Assembly (NCBI GenBank): GCA_029259875.1
Contig: JAJDEK010000532.1
Location: forward strand, 1-5,372
Length of the DNA stretch: 5,372 nucleotides
Direction of reading: 5' to 3'
Source of the DNA: Planctomycetaceae bacterium
GTDB taxonomy: Bacteria; Planctomycetota; Planctomycetia; Planctomycetales; Planctomycetaceae
Part shown: piece by piece, positions 1 to 5,372 of the stretch
Layout of the letters: the number at the start of each line of letters is the position of its first letter
How positions within the stretch are numbered: the stretch's first letter is position 1
Position numbers and translations under genes: made by a program
The notes under the pieces: model-generated
What the model saw: the letters and a program-made list of their open reading frames with translations, nothing else
Databases searched by the model: none
Told to the model about the DNA's origin: nothing

Positions 1-167
1 GGTTTTGTTTGTTCTTGTACAACAGGAGCCGGCTTAAACCAGTCGCGAACTTGTTCTGGAACGGTATACCCCAGAAGCGCGATCCCGCTCAAAATCAGAA
101 TCAAAATTGTCACTATACCAGGATGGTCAACTAACCAAGTCAAACATCGATTAAATGTACGAAACAC
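1..167 (-). CDS. N-terminal fragment of a membrane-anchored protein (runs off left edge)
   Basis: The minus-strand frame opens with GTG at 167 and stays open to the window edge, giving about 55 residues. It begins VFRTFNRCLTWLVDHPG, followed by a strongly hydrophobic stretch (about residues 18-34, IVTILILILSGIALLGY). Next comes a polar, proline-containing segment (VPEQVRDWFKPAPVVQEQTK) that would lie on the far side of the membrane. This is the layout of an N-terminal membrane anchor followed by a periplasmic or extracytoplasmic part. RND/MMPL-type transporters and membrane-fusion adaptor proteins both start this way, but the fragment has no diagnostic motif and I do not assign a family. No clear Shine-Dalgarno sequence precedes the GTG, and an in-frame TAA lies just upstream (174-176), so the start cannot be much earlier. 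It lies 90 bases downstream of the multidomain gene on the same strand with no visible terminator between, so co-transcription is plausible. Confidence 0.6.
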   Translation of the reverse strand, partial: MFRTFNRCLTWLVDHPGIVTILILILSGIALLGYTVPEQVRDWFKPAPVVQEQTK

Positions 168-257
168 TCTGTGTTACTTTCTGCCGGAAAAGATATTCTA
201 GAAATGAGCCGAAGAGCATTCCGAACGCAATTGTTAATAAATTGAGATTTACTATGG

Positions 258-2222
258 TTATCTGGCTGCACCTTCGATTTCTTTTGTTTGCAACCGTCCA
301 TCCTCATTTTGATCAAGATTTCGAAAGCCAAAACGCTTGGTTGATAAAGGCATCTCATCTACATCGACATGTCCATCTTTATTTTTGTCAAATCGCTGGA
401 TAAACTCAGCGACAAATTGATCAACTCGCTGTTTTCGCTCCAATTCAGTATGCTTCTTTTTCTTTTCTGGCTTTTTAGTTTTCTGCTTACTAAAGCGAGG
501 CTCTGCGATTTCAAAAAAGGCAAGTGCCATTTCTTCCCATGTCTGATCACCCCAAGTCACATATTCATTCGGATCAGGATTGAATGGGTTCTCTTCAGAA
601 TTGTCAAACCTAACCGTAAATTTGAGTTCATCAACCGTGTCAAGTTTCATCGGCTGACTCAACTCATAAATATGTTGCCAATTGAAGTCATAGTGGGGTA
701 CATCTAACAAAATTTTCGCATCATCTTTTTGTTTCATAAACAGGCGAAACGACTTGCCTCGTAAATGCATGTGAGGTGCGATTGCCAGTAATTCTGCCTG
801 TGGTGGAATACGACGTACTTTCGCTGAAACGGGGAAATCTTTTGCGTGAGGCGGTATTTCGAATTCCTGATCAATGCCTACCAAAGTAAAGACCTCGTGT
901 GTGACCTCTTTCTCGTTACCAAATAACAGACCGACTTTAGAAATATCCTCTTCGACTGAGCCCGTAGGAGTGTAGTGCATCTGGAAAACCAATTTGGAAC
1001 CGGCGGGAATTCTACGAGCGCGTCCCGGAGGTAACATATTGATACGCTGCCCAGGTACATATGCCGTCAACCAGCCGATGCCTCTAAAGTCGGATCCATC
1101 TGGCGGTCGAATAAAGACAATTGCGTGATGCACAACAGATCGATTTCCCGGCAGAACTTGAGCCCCCGTAACCCATTTGTCTTCCTTAAATTCCGGATCC
1201 ACTACAAAATACTGATACTCTACAACGCCTTCTTTCGGAACGAGAAACGGTCGTTTTCGCATCTGGTAGACTGCCTTGGGTACTTGTGTCAAATGCCAAC
1301 CGTCCCGAAATTTTGGGAGCTGTGGTTGATCTTTTACATCGCCAAATGGCATCCCTCCGGCAACCCAATCGCGCAGAATATTTTTGTCTGCTTCCGACAT
1401 AAATCTTGCATTTGCATATTTTCCATACTTCGGACTAGCGTGCCAGGGAGGCATGCGTCCGTCATCAATCGTTTCCAGCATCGTTTCAGCCCAGCCACGC
1501 ACTTCGTCGTAATCGGTCAAACTGAATGGTCCAATTTCTCCTTTGCGATGACACTCAACACAATGTCGGTTTAATACACCCGCAACCTCTTTACAAAACG
1601 TCAGATTGGTTTTCCCAGTCGTTTTTTTGACACGACCAATAAAACAGCCATTCGGTTCCGTACTAGCTACATTGACAGTCTTACCCGCGATTAGTTGATC
1701 GAGGGCATTCTTCAGATCATGCGACGTCGTCTCCGCACGCGAAATGCCAGGCAGGTATTGATTATCAATGCGGCCTCGATAACGAATCTTCAAGCTCTTA
1801 TCGAGCACAAACACTTCCGGAGTGCGAACCGCTTTGAACTGATCTGCGACTTCGTTACCGTAATCCTTGGCCACCGGAAATTGAATCTCATAGCGTTTGA
1901 CGTATTTCTGTACGTCTTCCAGCGAATCCTGCTGATTACTGTTCACACCGATGAACCGAACCCCCAGTGACTGATATGCAGCGCGCATCTGATTCAGTTT
2001 TGGCCCATATAATCTGGCTAGAGGACATTCGGCTCCCAAAAAACAAACCACAGTCGCTTTGTGCTCAGATTTTTCCGTCAGCTCTGCTATCCCGCCATCA
2101 GCGGTCGGCAGACGAAAGGTTAGTAAACCGGTTTTAGTGGATTCCGTCTTTTCGCTGGCAAACAAGAAGCTGCTACAAACAAAAACCAACAAAAGCAGGC
2201 TCGTCAAACAGATACGAAGCAT
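258..2222 (-). CDS. Exported redoxin / cytochrome c / PHM-like copper monooxygenase / EF-hand fusion protein
   Basis: This is a 654-residue secreted multidomain redox protein. Residues 1-23 form a signal peptide (basic MLR, hydrophobic core, likely cleavage after LFA). Residues about 33-180 are a thioredoxin-fold redoxin/AhpC-TSA-like domain with GAECPLAR around Cys66 and the cis-Pro region VRTPEVFVLD; there is no CXXC. Residues about 205-295 carry a c-type haem motif, CVECH (221-225), and a likely distal ligand Met257 in RMPPWH. Residues about 325-575 resemble copper type II ascorbate-dependent monooxygenases (PHM/DBH). Candidate ligands are His365-His366 and His416 for one copper, and His484, His486 and Met565 (in TWEEM) for the other. 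After a lysine-rich linker (about 579-590) come two EF-hand loops, at 612-623 and 637-648, each with Asp at position 1, Gly at 6 and Glu at 12. The ATG is supported by a strong ribosome binding site. The substrate is unknown; hydroxylation of a C-H bond with haem-supplied electrons is inference. Confidence 0.92.
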   Translation of the reverse strand: MLRICLTSLLLLVFVCSSFLFASEKTESTKTGLLTFRLPTADGGIAELTEKSEHKATVVCFLGAECPLARLYGPKLNQMRAAYQSLGVRFIGVNSNQQDSLEDVQKYVKRYEIQFPVAKDYGNEVADQFKAVRTPEVFVLDKSLKIRYRGRIDNQYLPGISRAETTSHDLKNALDQLIAGKTVNVASTEPNGCFIGRVKKTTGKTNLTFCKEVAGVLNRHCVECHRKGEIGPFSLTDYDEVRGWAETMLETIDDGRMPPWHASPKYGKYANARFMSEADKNILRDWVAGGMPFGDVKDQPQLPKFRDGWHLTQVPKAVYQMRKRPFLVPKEGVVEYQYFVVDPEFKEDKWVTGAQVLPGNRSVVHHAIVFIRPPDGSDFRGIGWLTAYVPGQRINMLPPGRARRIPAGSKLVFQMHYTPTGSVEEDISKVGLLFGNEKEVTHEVFTLVGIDQEFEIPPHAKDFPVSAKVRRIPPQAELLAIAPHMHLRGKSFRLFMKQKDDAKILLDVPHYDFNWQHIYELSQPMKLDTVDELKFTVRFDNSEENPFNPDPNEYVTWGDQTWEEMALAFFEIAEPRFSKQKTKKPEKKKKHTELERKQRVDQFVAEFIQRFDKNKDGHVDVDEMPLSTKRFGFRNLDQNEDGRLQTKEIEGAAR

Positions 2223-2230
2223 AAAGTGAT

Positions 2231-2240
2231 CCTTCCTCCT
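2231..2240 (-). promoter_or_regulatory. Ribosome binding site of the multidomain redox gene
   Basis: On the minus strand this reads AGGAGGAAGG. GGAAGG ends 8 bases before the ATG at 2222, and the perfect AGGAGG core ends 12 bases before it. It is the strongest Shine-Dalgarno match in the window. It fixes the start codon, and with it the signal peptide, of the 654-residue protein. Confidence 0.8.
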
Positions 2241-2263
2241 GAATCAATAAGATAGGAACATTT

Positions 2264-2293
2264 ATTTTATCAACGTGCTGGAAACCCACGCAA
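2264..2293 (-). promoter_or_regulatory. Candidate sigma70-like promoter for the multidomain redox gene
   Basis: On the minus strand TTGCGT (2293-2288) is followed after 18 bases by TAAAAT (2269-2264). The -10 is preceded by TGA, giving an extended -10 (TGATAAAAT). Transcription would start near 2257, leaving a leader of about 35 bases that contains the AGGAGG site. The -35 is a weak match, so the call rests mainly on the extended -10 and on position. Planctomycete promoters are not well characterised, so consensus matching is only suggestive. Confidence 0.35.
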
Positions 2294-2329
2294 CCCCCAT
2301 TCAAATGATTGTAGGCCTCCCACGTTGAT
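2269..2329. repeat. Perfect 9-base inverted repeat spanning the divergent promoters
   Basis: The left arm ATCAACGTG (2269-2277) and the right arm CACGTTGAT (2321-2329) are exact reverse complements, with 43 bases between them. Arm centres are 52 bases apart, close to five helical turns. The left arm abuts and slightly overlaps the candidate -10 of the minus-strand gene. The right arm covers most of the candidate -35 (TTGATT) of the plus-strand gene. Read in the direction of transcription, each gene therefore has CACGTTGAT at its promoter. A shared operator or activator site is inferred; the symmetry itself is directly visible. Confidence 0.4.
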
Positions 2330-2353
2330 TGGACAGTTTCATTTAGATATACT
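2325..2353 (+). promoter_or_regulatory. Candidate sigma70-like promoter for the molybdopterin oxidoreductase gene
   Basis: TTGATT (2325-2330) is separated by an ideal 17 bases from TATACT (2348-2353), a good match to the bacterial vegetative consensus. Transcription would start near 2360, leaving a leader of roughly 117 bases before the preferred GTG at 2477. The leader contains a small dyad (2371-2388) and a very A/T-rich stretch (about 2390-2420). I saw no riboswitch or other recognised leader structure there. Confidence 0.45.
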
Positions 2354-2370
2354 CGACGTAACTTACATTG

Positions 2371-2388
2371 GTTGCACATTTTGGCAAC
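2371..2388. repeat. Short dyad GTTGC-N8-GCAAC in the leader of the oxidoreductase gene
   Basis: GTTGC (2371-2375) and GCAAC (2384-2388) are reverse complements separated by 8 bases. The dyad lies just downstream of the predicted start of transcription. This suits either a repressor half-site pair or a weak RNA hairpin. Five-base arms are short enough to occur by chance, so it is recorded only as a candidate. Confidence 0.25.
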
Positions 2389-2464
2389 AGAATTTAAAAA
2401 TTTTGCTTAAAAGAAATTAACACAATCGACATCAGTGTGGTTGTGCCTTCGATCAGTGATCAAG

Positions 2465-2469
2465 AAAGG
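2465..2469 (+). promoter_or_regulatory. Ribosome binding site that favours the GTG start at 2477
   Basis: AAAGG lies 7 bases upstream of GTG 2477. The earlier in-frame starts at 2435 and 2456 lack a comparable purine-rich sequence at the right distance. Translation from 2477 gives MKAPRSGGGWKAI, a more natural beginning than the MWLCLRSVIKKGRR extension obtained from 2435. Confidence 0.45.
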
Positions 2470-2476
2470 CAGAAGA

Positions 2477-4666
2477 GTGAAAGCTCCTCGTAGCGGCGGC
2501 GGTTGGAAAGCAATTAAATATAGCCTGAAACTCGCAAATCGGGTTGGTTGGTGGAAACTCTGGAAATCAATGCGTTCCAAGAATGCCTGTAAAACCTGTG
2601 CAGTTGGCATGGGCGGACAAAAGGGGGGAATGGTCAATGAAGCAGGTCTATTCCCGGAAGTCTGTAAAAAGTCGTTTCAGGCGATGGCTTCGGATATGCA
2701 GCCCTCTGTGTCTTCAGAATTCTTTACAAAAAACAATCTGAGCCAATTACAATCACTTTCGTCCCGTAAGCTGGAATATAGCGGCAGGCTAACTGAACCA
2801 CTATTACTTTCAAAGGGCGAAGACCATTATCAACCTATTTCCTGGGAAAAAGCGATTGATCTGGTCGTTGATCGTCTAAGAGCCGCTGGCGCTGATCGTA
2901 GTTTTTTCTATGCCAGCGGTCGTTCTTCCAATGAAGCTGGTTTCCTATTCCAAATGCTCTCGCGTTTAATGGGCACCAACTACGTAAACAATTGCTCGTT
3001 TTACTGTCATCAAGCCAGTGGTGTGGGCTTAGGATCCAGTATCGGTACTGGAGCAGGGACTATTCGCCTGGAAGACCTGGACCACACTGATCTCTATATT
3101 CTGATTGGCGCCAACCCCTCTTCTAATCACCCCCGTTTGATGAAAGCGTTCATGGAAATCCGTCGACGTGGCGGAAAAGTGATCGTTATCAATCCGGTCA
3201 AAGAATTGGGGCTAGTCAATTTTAAAGTTCCCAGTGATGTTCGGAGTATGCTATTTGGCTCAAGTATTGCCTCGATGTACGTACAACCGCATATCGGCGG
3301 TGACATGGCGTTACTGAGCGGCATCGCAAAAGAGGTTCTGGAACAAGGCGCCCACGATTCCGATTTCATTTCTAAGCACACAGAAAATTTCGAAGGGTTT
3401 CAGGAACAGGTTAAAAATACTAGTTGGGACGAAATCATTAAGCACAGTGGTGTTGATCGGCAAACAATCAAAAAAATTGCTGAACAATACATCTCTGCTA
3501 AGAATGTGGTTATTGGCTGGTGTATGGGAATCACTCATCATCTACATGGCACGAATAATGTTCAAACAATTGTCAATGTTTCTTTATTAAGAGGCATGGT
3601 AGGTCGCCGCAAAGCAGGTTTGATGCCGATTCGCGGGCATAGTAACGTACAAGGTCTCGGATCAGTTGGCGTCACCCCCGGCTTGAAAAAAGCGATGCTC
3701 GAACGTTTTGAAAGTCAGTTAAATATTCAAGTCCCTACTACACCGGGCTACGACACAATGGCCTGTATGGAAGCATCTCATCAAGGAGAAATCGATTTTG
3801 CATTCTGTCTGGGTGGTAATTTGTTTGGAAGCAATCCCGATACGAAATATGCTTTGGAAGCGATGAATCGTATCAAAACAGTGTTGTACCTCTCAACAAC
3901 ATTGAATACCGGTCACGTCTGGGGGACTGGTGAAGAAACATTAATTCTCCCCGTTTTGCCACGTGACGAAGAACCACAGTCAACAACTCAGGAATCAATG
4001 TTTAGTTTCGTCCGTATGAGTGATGGTGGAAAGTCTCGTTTTGAAGGGCCTCGAAGCGAAGTTTCAATTCTGGCTGCCATCGGTCAAAAATTGTTCGCAG
4101 ATGATGACCGAATTGACTGGAAAAAATTGGAAAGTCACACCGCCATCCGCGAATTGATCGCGGAACTCATTCCCGGTTATGAAGGCATGAAAGAAACAAT
4201 TCAATCGAATAAAGAGTTTCACGTCACCGGTCGCGCCTTCGAGGAATATCAATTCCCTACAGAAAGCGGCAAAGCCAAGTTTCACGCAATTCCTTTACCC
4301 ACGCTACCCGAAGAAGAGAATCAAATACGTTTAATGACTGCGCGTTCGGAAGGACAGTTCAATAGCGTAGTCTATGATGATGAAGACATCTATCGCGGCC
4401 AGGAACGCCGAGATGTAATTCTGATGAATAAAACAGACATTGACCGGCTCGGCTTCAAACCTGACCAACGAGTGACTATTAAAAGTGAAGCAGGGGAGAT
4501 GCAATACATTCTGGTAAGAGAGTTTGACATCCGCGCCGGCAACGCACTCATGTATTACCCCGAAGCCAACATTCTTGTGCCACACACAGTCGATCCGCTC
4601 TCGAAAACTCCCGGTTTTAAATCGGTGTGGATTACAATCACGGCAGAAGAACCAGTGGTTACCTGA
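2477..4666 (+). CDS. FdhF/YdeP-family molybdopterin oxidoreductase (formate dehydrogenase alpha-like)
   Basis: This is a 729-residue molybdenum/tungsten bis-MGD oxidoreductase, close to the roughly 760 residues of E. coli YdeP. Residues below are counted from GTG 2477; in-frame starts at 2456 and 2435 would add 7 or 14 residues. An N-terminal iron-sulfur region has Cys38-x2-Cys41 and Cys63. Cys177-His178 (YCHQAS) aligns with the Sec140-His141 metal-ligand pair of E. coli FdhF. Cofactor-binding stretches follow: GANPSSNHPR (211-220), INPVKE (238-243), GWCMGITHH (347-355), GHSNVQG (387-393) and GGNLFGSNPD (446-455). The C-terminal MGD domain contains GQFN...YRG (626-641) and YYPEAN...TPGFKSV. 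No signal peptide or membrane segment is seen, so it should act in the cytoplasm. The substrate is unproven: YdeP is linked to acid resistance, and formate oxidation is only one possibility. No beta subunit, FdhD or cofactor-synthesis gene is adjacent. It is divergent from the multidomain redox gene and convergent with grpB. Confidence 0.9.
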   Translation: MKAPRSGGGWKAIKYSLKLANRVGWWKLWKSMRSKNACKTCAVGMGGQKGGMVNEAGLFPEVCKKSFQAMASDMQPSVSSEFFTKNNLSQLQSLSSRKLEYSGRLTEPLLLSKGEDHYQPISWEKAIDLVVDRLRAAGADRSFFYASGRSSNEAGFLFQMLSRLMGTNYVNNCSFYCHQASGVGLGSSIGTGAGTIRLEDLDHTDLYILIGANPSSNHPRLMKAFMEIRRRGGKVIVINPVKELGLVNFKVPSDVRSMLFGSSIASMYVQPHIGGDMALLSGIAKEVLEQGAHDSDFISKHTENFEGFQEQVKNTSWDEIIKHSGVDRQTIKKIAEQYISAKNVVIGWCMGITHHLHGTNNVQTIVNVSLLRGMVGRRKAGLMPIRGHSNVQGLGSVGVTPGLKKAMLERFESQLNIQVPTTPGYDTMACMEASHQGEIDFAFCLGGNLFGSNPDTKYALEAMNRIKTVLYLSTTLNTGHVWGTGEETLILPVLPRDEEPQSTTQESMFSFVRMSDGGKSRFEGPRSEVSILAAIGQKLFADDDRIDWKKLESHTAIRELIAELIPGYEGMKETIQSNKEFHVTGRAFEEYQFPTESGKAKFHAIPLPTLPEEENQIRLMTARSEGQFNSVVYDDEDIYRGQERRDVILMNKTDIDRLGFKPDQRVTIKSEAGEMQYILVREFDIRAGNALMYYPEANILVPHTVDPLSKTPGFKSVWITITAEEPVVT

Positions 4667-4695
4667 TTTATCACAGTGACTACTAGCGTAGAAAA

Positions 4696-5202
4696 TTAAT
4701 CGGCTCGCTCAAGTATTCGTTGGATAAACGGCCATTTCATTTCGGTGTAAGCCTCTCGGTCTTCTTTGTAGCGTACAGCAAGCTCTTTTTTTAAAGCCGC
4801 ATATTTATTTGCAACTTCTTGATCTGTAAGCAGGATGTTTCGAAATTGAATACGCTCTTTCCACAGCGGGCTCTGATACGGTATTAAATGCAGGTGATGG
4901 GTTCGAAACGCGTCAGATGGTTTGCAGAACCAATGCATGACCTCTGTTTTGTAGGGATAATACTCGTATCCGTTTTTGACCAGCACCACGATCGCTGGTT
5001 TTGATTCTTCAAGCGAGCGTACCCCAAACATGATGTCGATCACAGGCTTTGCAATGAGACCGGGAACAGCAGTACTTCCTACATGCTCGATACTCCCATA
5101 GAACCATTGATCAATAATCTCCATCAAAAAGTCGCGTTCTGATTCAAACTGAATAGTCCATTGGGGATCGTACTCTGACAATTCAACAGATGCACGTTTC
5201 AT
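4696..5202 (-). CDS. GrpB family protein (UPF0157, nucleotidyltransferase fold)
   Basis: This 168-residue protein matches the GrpB family, whose members adopt a nucleotidyltransferase-like fold and are mostly uncharacterised; some are fused to or sit beside dephospho-CoA kinase. Counting from ATG 5202, it begins MKRASVELSEYDPQW, the usual family opening. The core motif is EHVGSTAVPGLIAKPVIDIM (39-58), with Gly42-Ser43 and Asp56 as the nucleotidyltransferase-like positions. FRTHHLHL follows (99-106), then a charged helical C-terminus ending in KWPFIQRILERAD. The same frame extends to GTG 5244, adding 14 residues (VFSSSLYQAAAPLS). I prefer ATG 5202 because family members start there, although neither start has a good Shine-Dalgarno. 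The gene converges on the oxidoreductase with 29 bases between stop codons and no convincing terminator hairpin. It follows the right-edge membrane gene by 65 bases, so the two may share a transcript. Confidence 0.9.
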   Translation of the reverse strand: MKRASVELSEYDPQWTIQFESERDFLMEIIDQWFYGSIEHVGSTAVPGLIAKPVIDIMFGVRSLEESKPAIVVLVKNGYEYYPYKTEVMHWFCKPSDAFRTHHLHLIPYQSPLWKERIQFRNILLTDQEVANKYAALKKELAVRYKEDREAYTEMKWPFIQRILERAD

Positions 5203-5267
5203 AGATAATGGCGCCGCTGCTTGATACAAAGATGATGAAAACACACTGTTTTATTGCTATTAATAAA

Positions 5268-5372
5268 TCACTGGAACTTCGGTGCACGTAGGCGAGTCAC
5301 TAGACCACTCAAGCCCTTTGAACCGAATACGAGAAAAATCCCGAAGAGCATTCGAACCACCAGCAAAAACAC
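5268..5372 (-). CDS. C-terminal end of a small membrane protein (enters from right edge)
   Basis: The minus-strand frame is open from the window edge to TGA at 5268-5270, giving 34 residues. They read as a hydrophobic segment (VFLLVVRMLFGIFLVFGSKGLSG) followed by a short basic tail (LVTRLRAPKFQ). A final transmembrane helix with a positively charged cytoplasmic end is the natural interpretation. The other two minus-strand frames here read as non-hydrophobic, unremarkable sequence, which makes this one the likely real frame. I cannot name the family from so short a piece. It precedes grpB on the same strand by 65 bases (23 if GrpB starts at GTG 5244). Confidence 0.55.
   Translation of the reverse strand: MFLLVVRMLFGIFLVFGSKGLSGLVTRLRAPKFQ

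Noticed and set aside
1..167. Firm assignment of the left-edge fragment as an MMPL/RND transporter
   Set aside because: An N-terminal anchor followed by a polar linker fits several membrane protein families, and no diagnostic motif lies within the visible part.
452..490. Pyrimidine-rich low-complexity tract on the plus strand
   Set aside because: It is explained by the lysine-rich linker of the minus-strand protein, where AAA/AAG codons give a purine-rich coding strand.
1125..1574. 149-residue open frame on the plus strand inside the multidomain gene
   Set aside because: It lies wholly antisense to a gene with clear domains and motifs. Its translation shows no recognisable family, signal peptide or repeat.
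2173..2379. 68-residue minus-strand open frame with a CxxC (MCNQCKLRR) across the start of the multidomain gene
   Set aside because: It overlaps the signal-peptide coding region, the strong ribosome binding site and both candidate promoters in another frame. It has no ribosome binding site of its own.
2435..2476. Twin-arginine export signal in the longer N-terminus of the molybdenum enzyme (KKGRRVKAP)
   Set aside because: The arginine pair is not in an S/TRRxFLK context and no hydrophobic segment follows. The ribosome binding site also favours a start downstream of this stretch.
4667..4695. Bidirectional terminator between the convergent genes
   Set aside because: Only a 4-base stem (CTAC-TAGC-GTAG) and a short TCAC-A-GTGA palindrome are present, with no strong GC-rich hairpin followed by a T run.

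Overview
The window looks like chromosomal DNA from a planctomycete, perhaps of the Gimesia/Rubinisphaera type. Three things suggest this: a very large secreted protein fusing redoxin, cytochrome c, copper monooxygenase and EF-hand parts; a YdeP/FdhF-like molybdenum enzyme with a KNACKTCAxGMGGQKGGM-type N-terminus; and a moderate to low GC content judged by eye. The taxonomic call is inference from architecture and rests on no database search. There is no mobile element, RNA gene or CRISPR array that I can support.

Layout, left to right. (1) The N-terminal part of a membrane-anchored protein runs off the left edge on the minus strand (1-167). (2) After a 90-base gap comes a 654-residue exported multidomain protein on the minus strand (258-2222). 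(3) A divergent intergenic region (2223-2476) carries a plausible promoter for each flanking gene. A perfect 9-base inverted repeat has one arm at each promoter, and a smaller dyad lies in the leader of the right-hand gene. (4) A formate-dehydrogenase-alpha-like molybdopterin oxidoreductase of about 729 residues is on the plus strand (2477-4666). (5) It converges, with only 29 bases between stop codons, on a GrpB-family gene on the minus strand (4696-5202). (6) Upstream of GrpB, on the same strand, is the C-terminal end of a small membrane protein that enters from the right edge (5268-5372).

How the genes may work together. The exported protein has an apparently complete set of PHM/DBH-type copper ligands, plus one c-type haem motif that could supply electrons internally. 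The divergent molybdenum enzyme is cytoplasmic by sequence, with no signal peptide, and no electron-transfer partner subunit is encoded here. The shared promoter region and its symmetric repeat suggest the two redox genes may be co-regulated; this is inference. The gene leaving the left edge may be co-transcribed with the multidomain protein. GrpB and the right-edge membrane gene look like an unrelated housekeeping-style pair.
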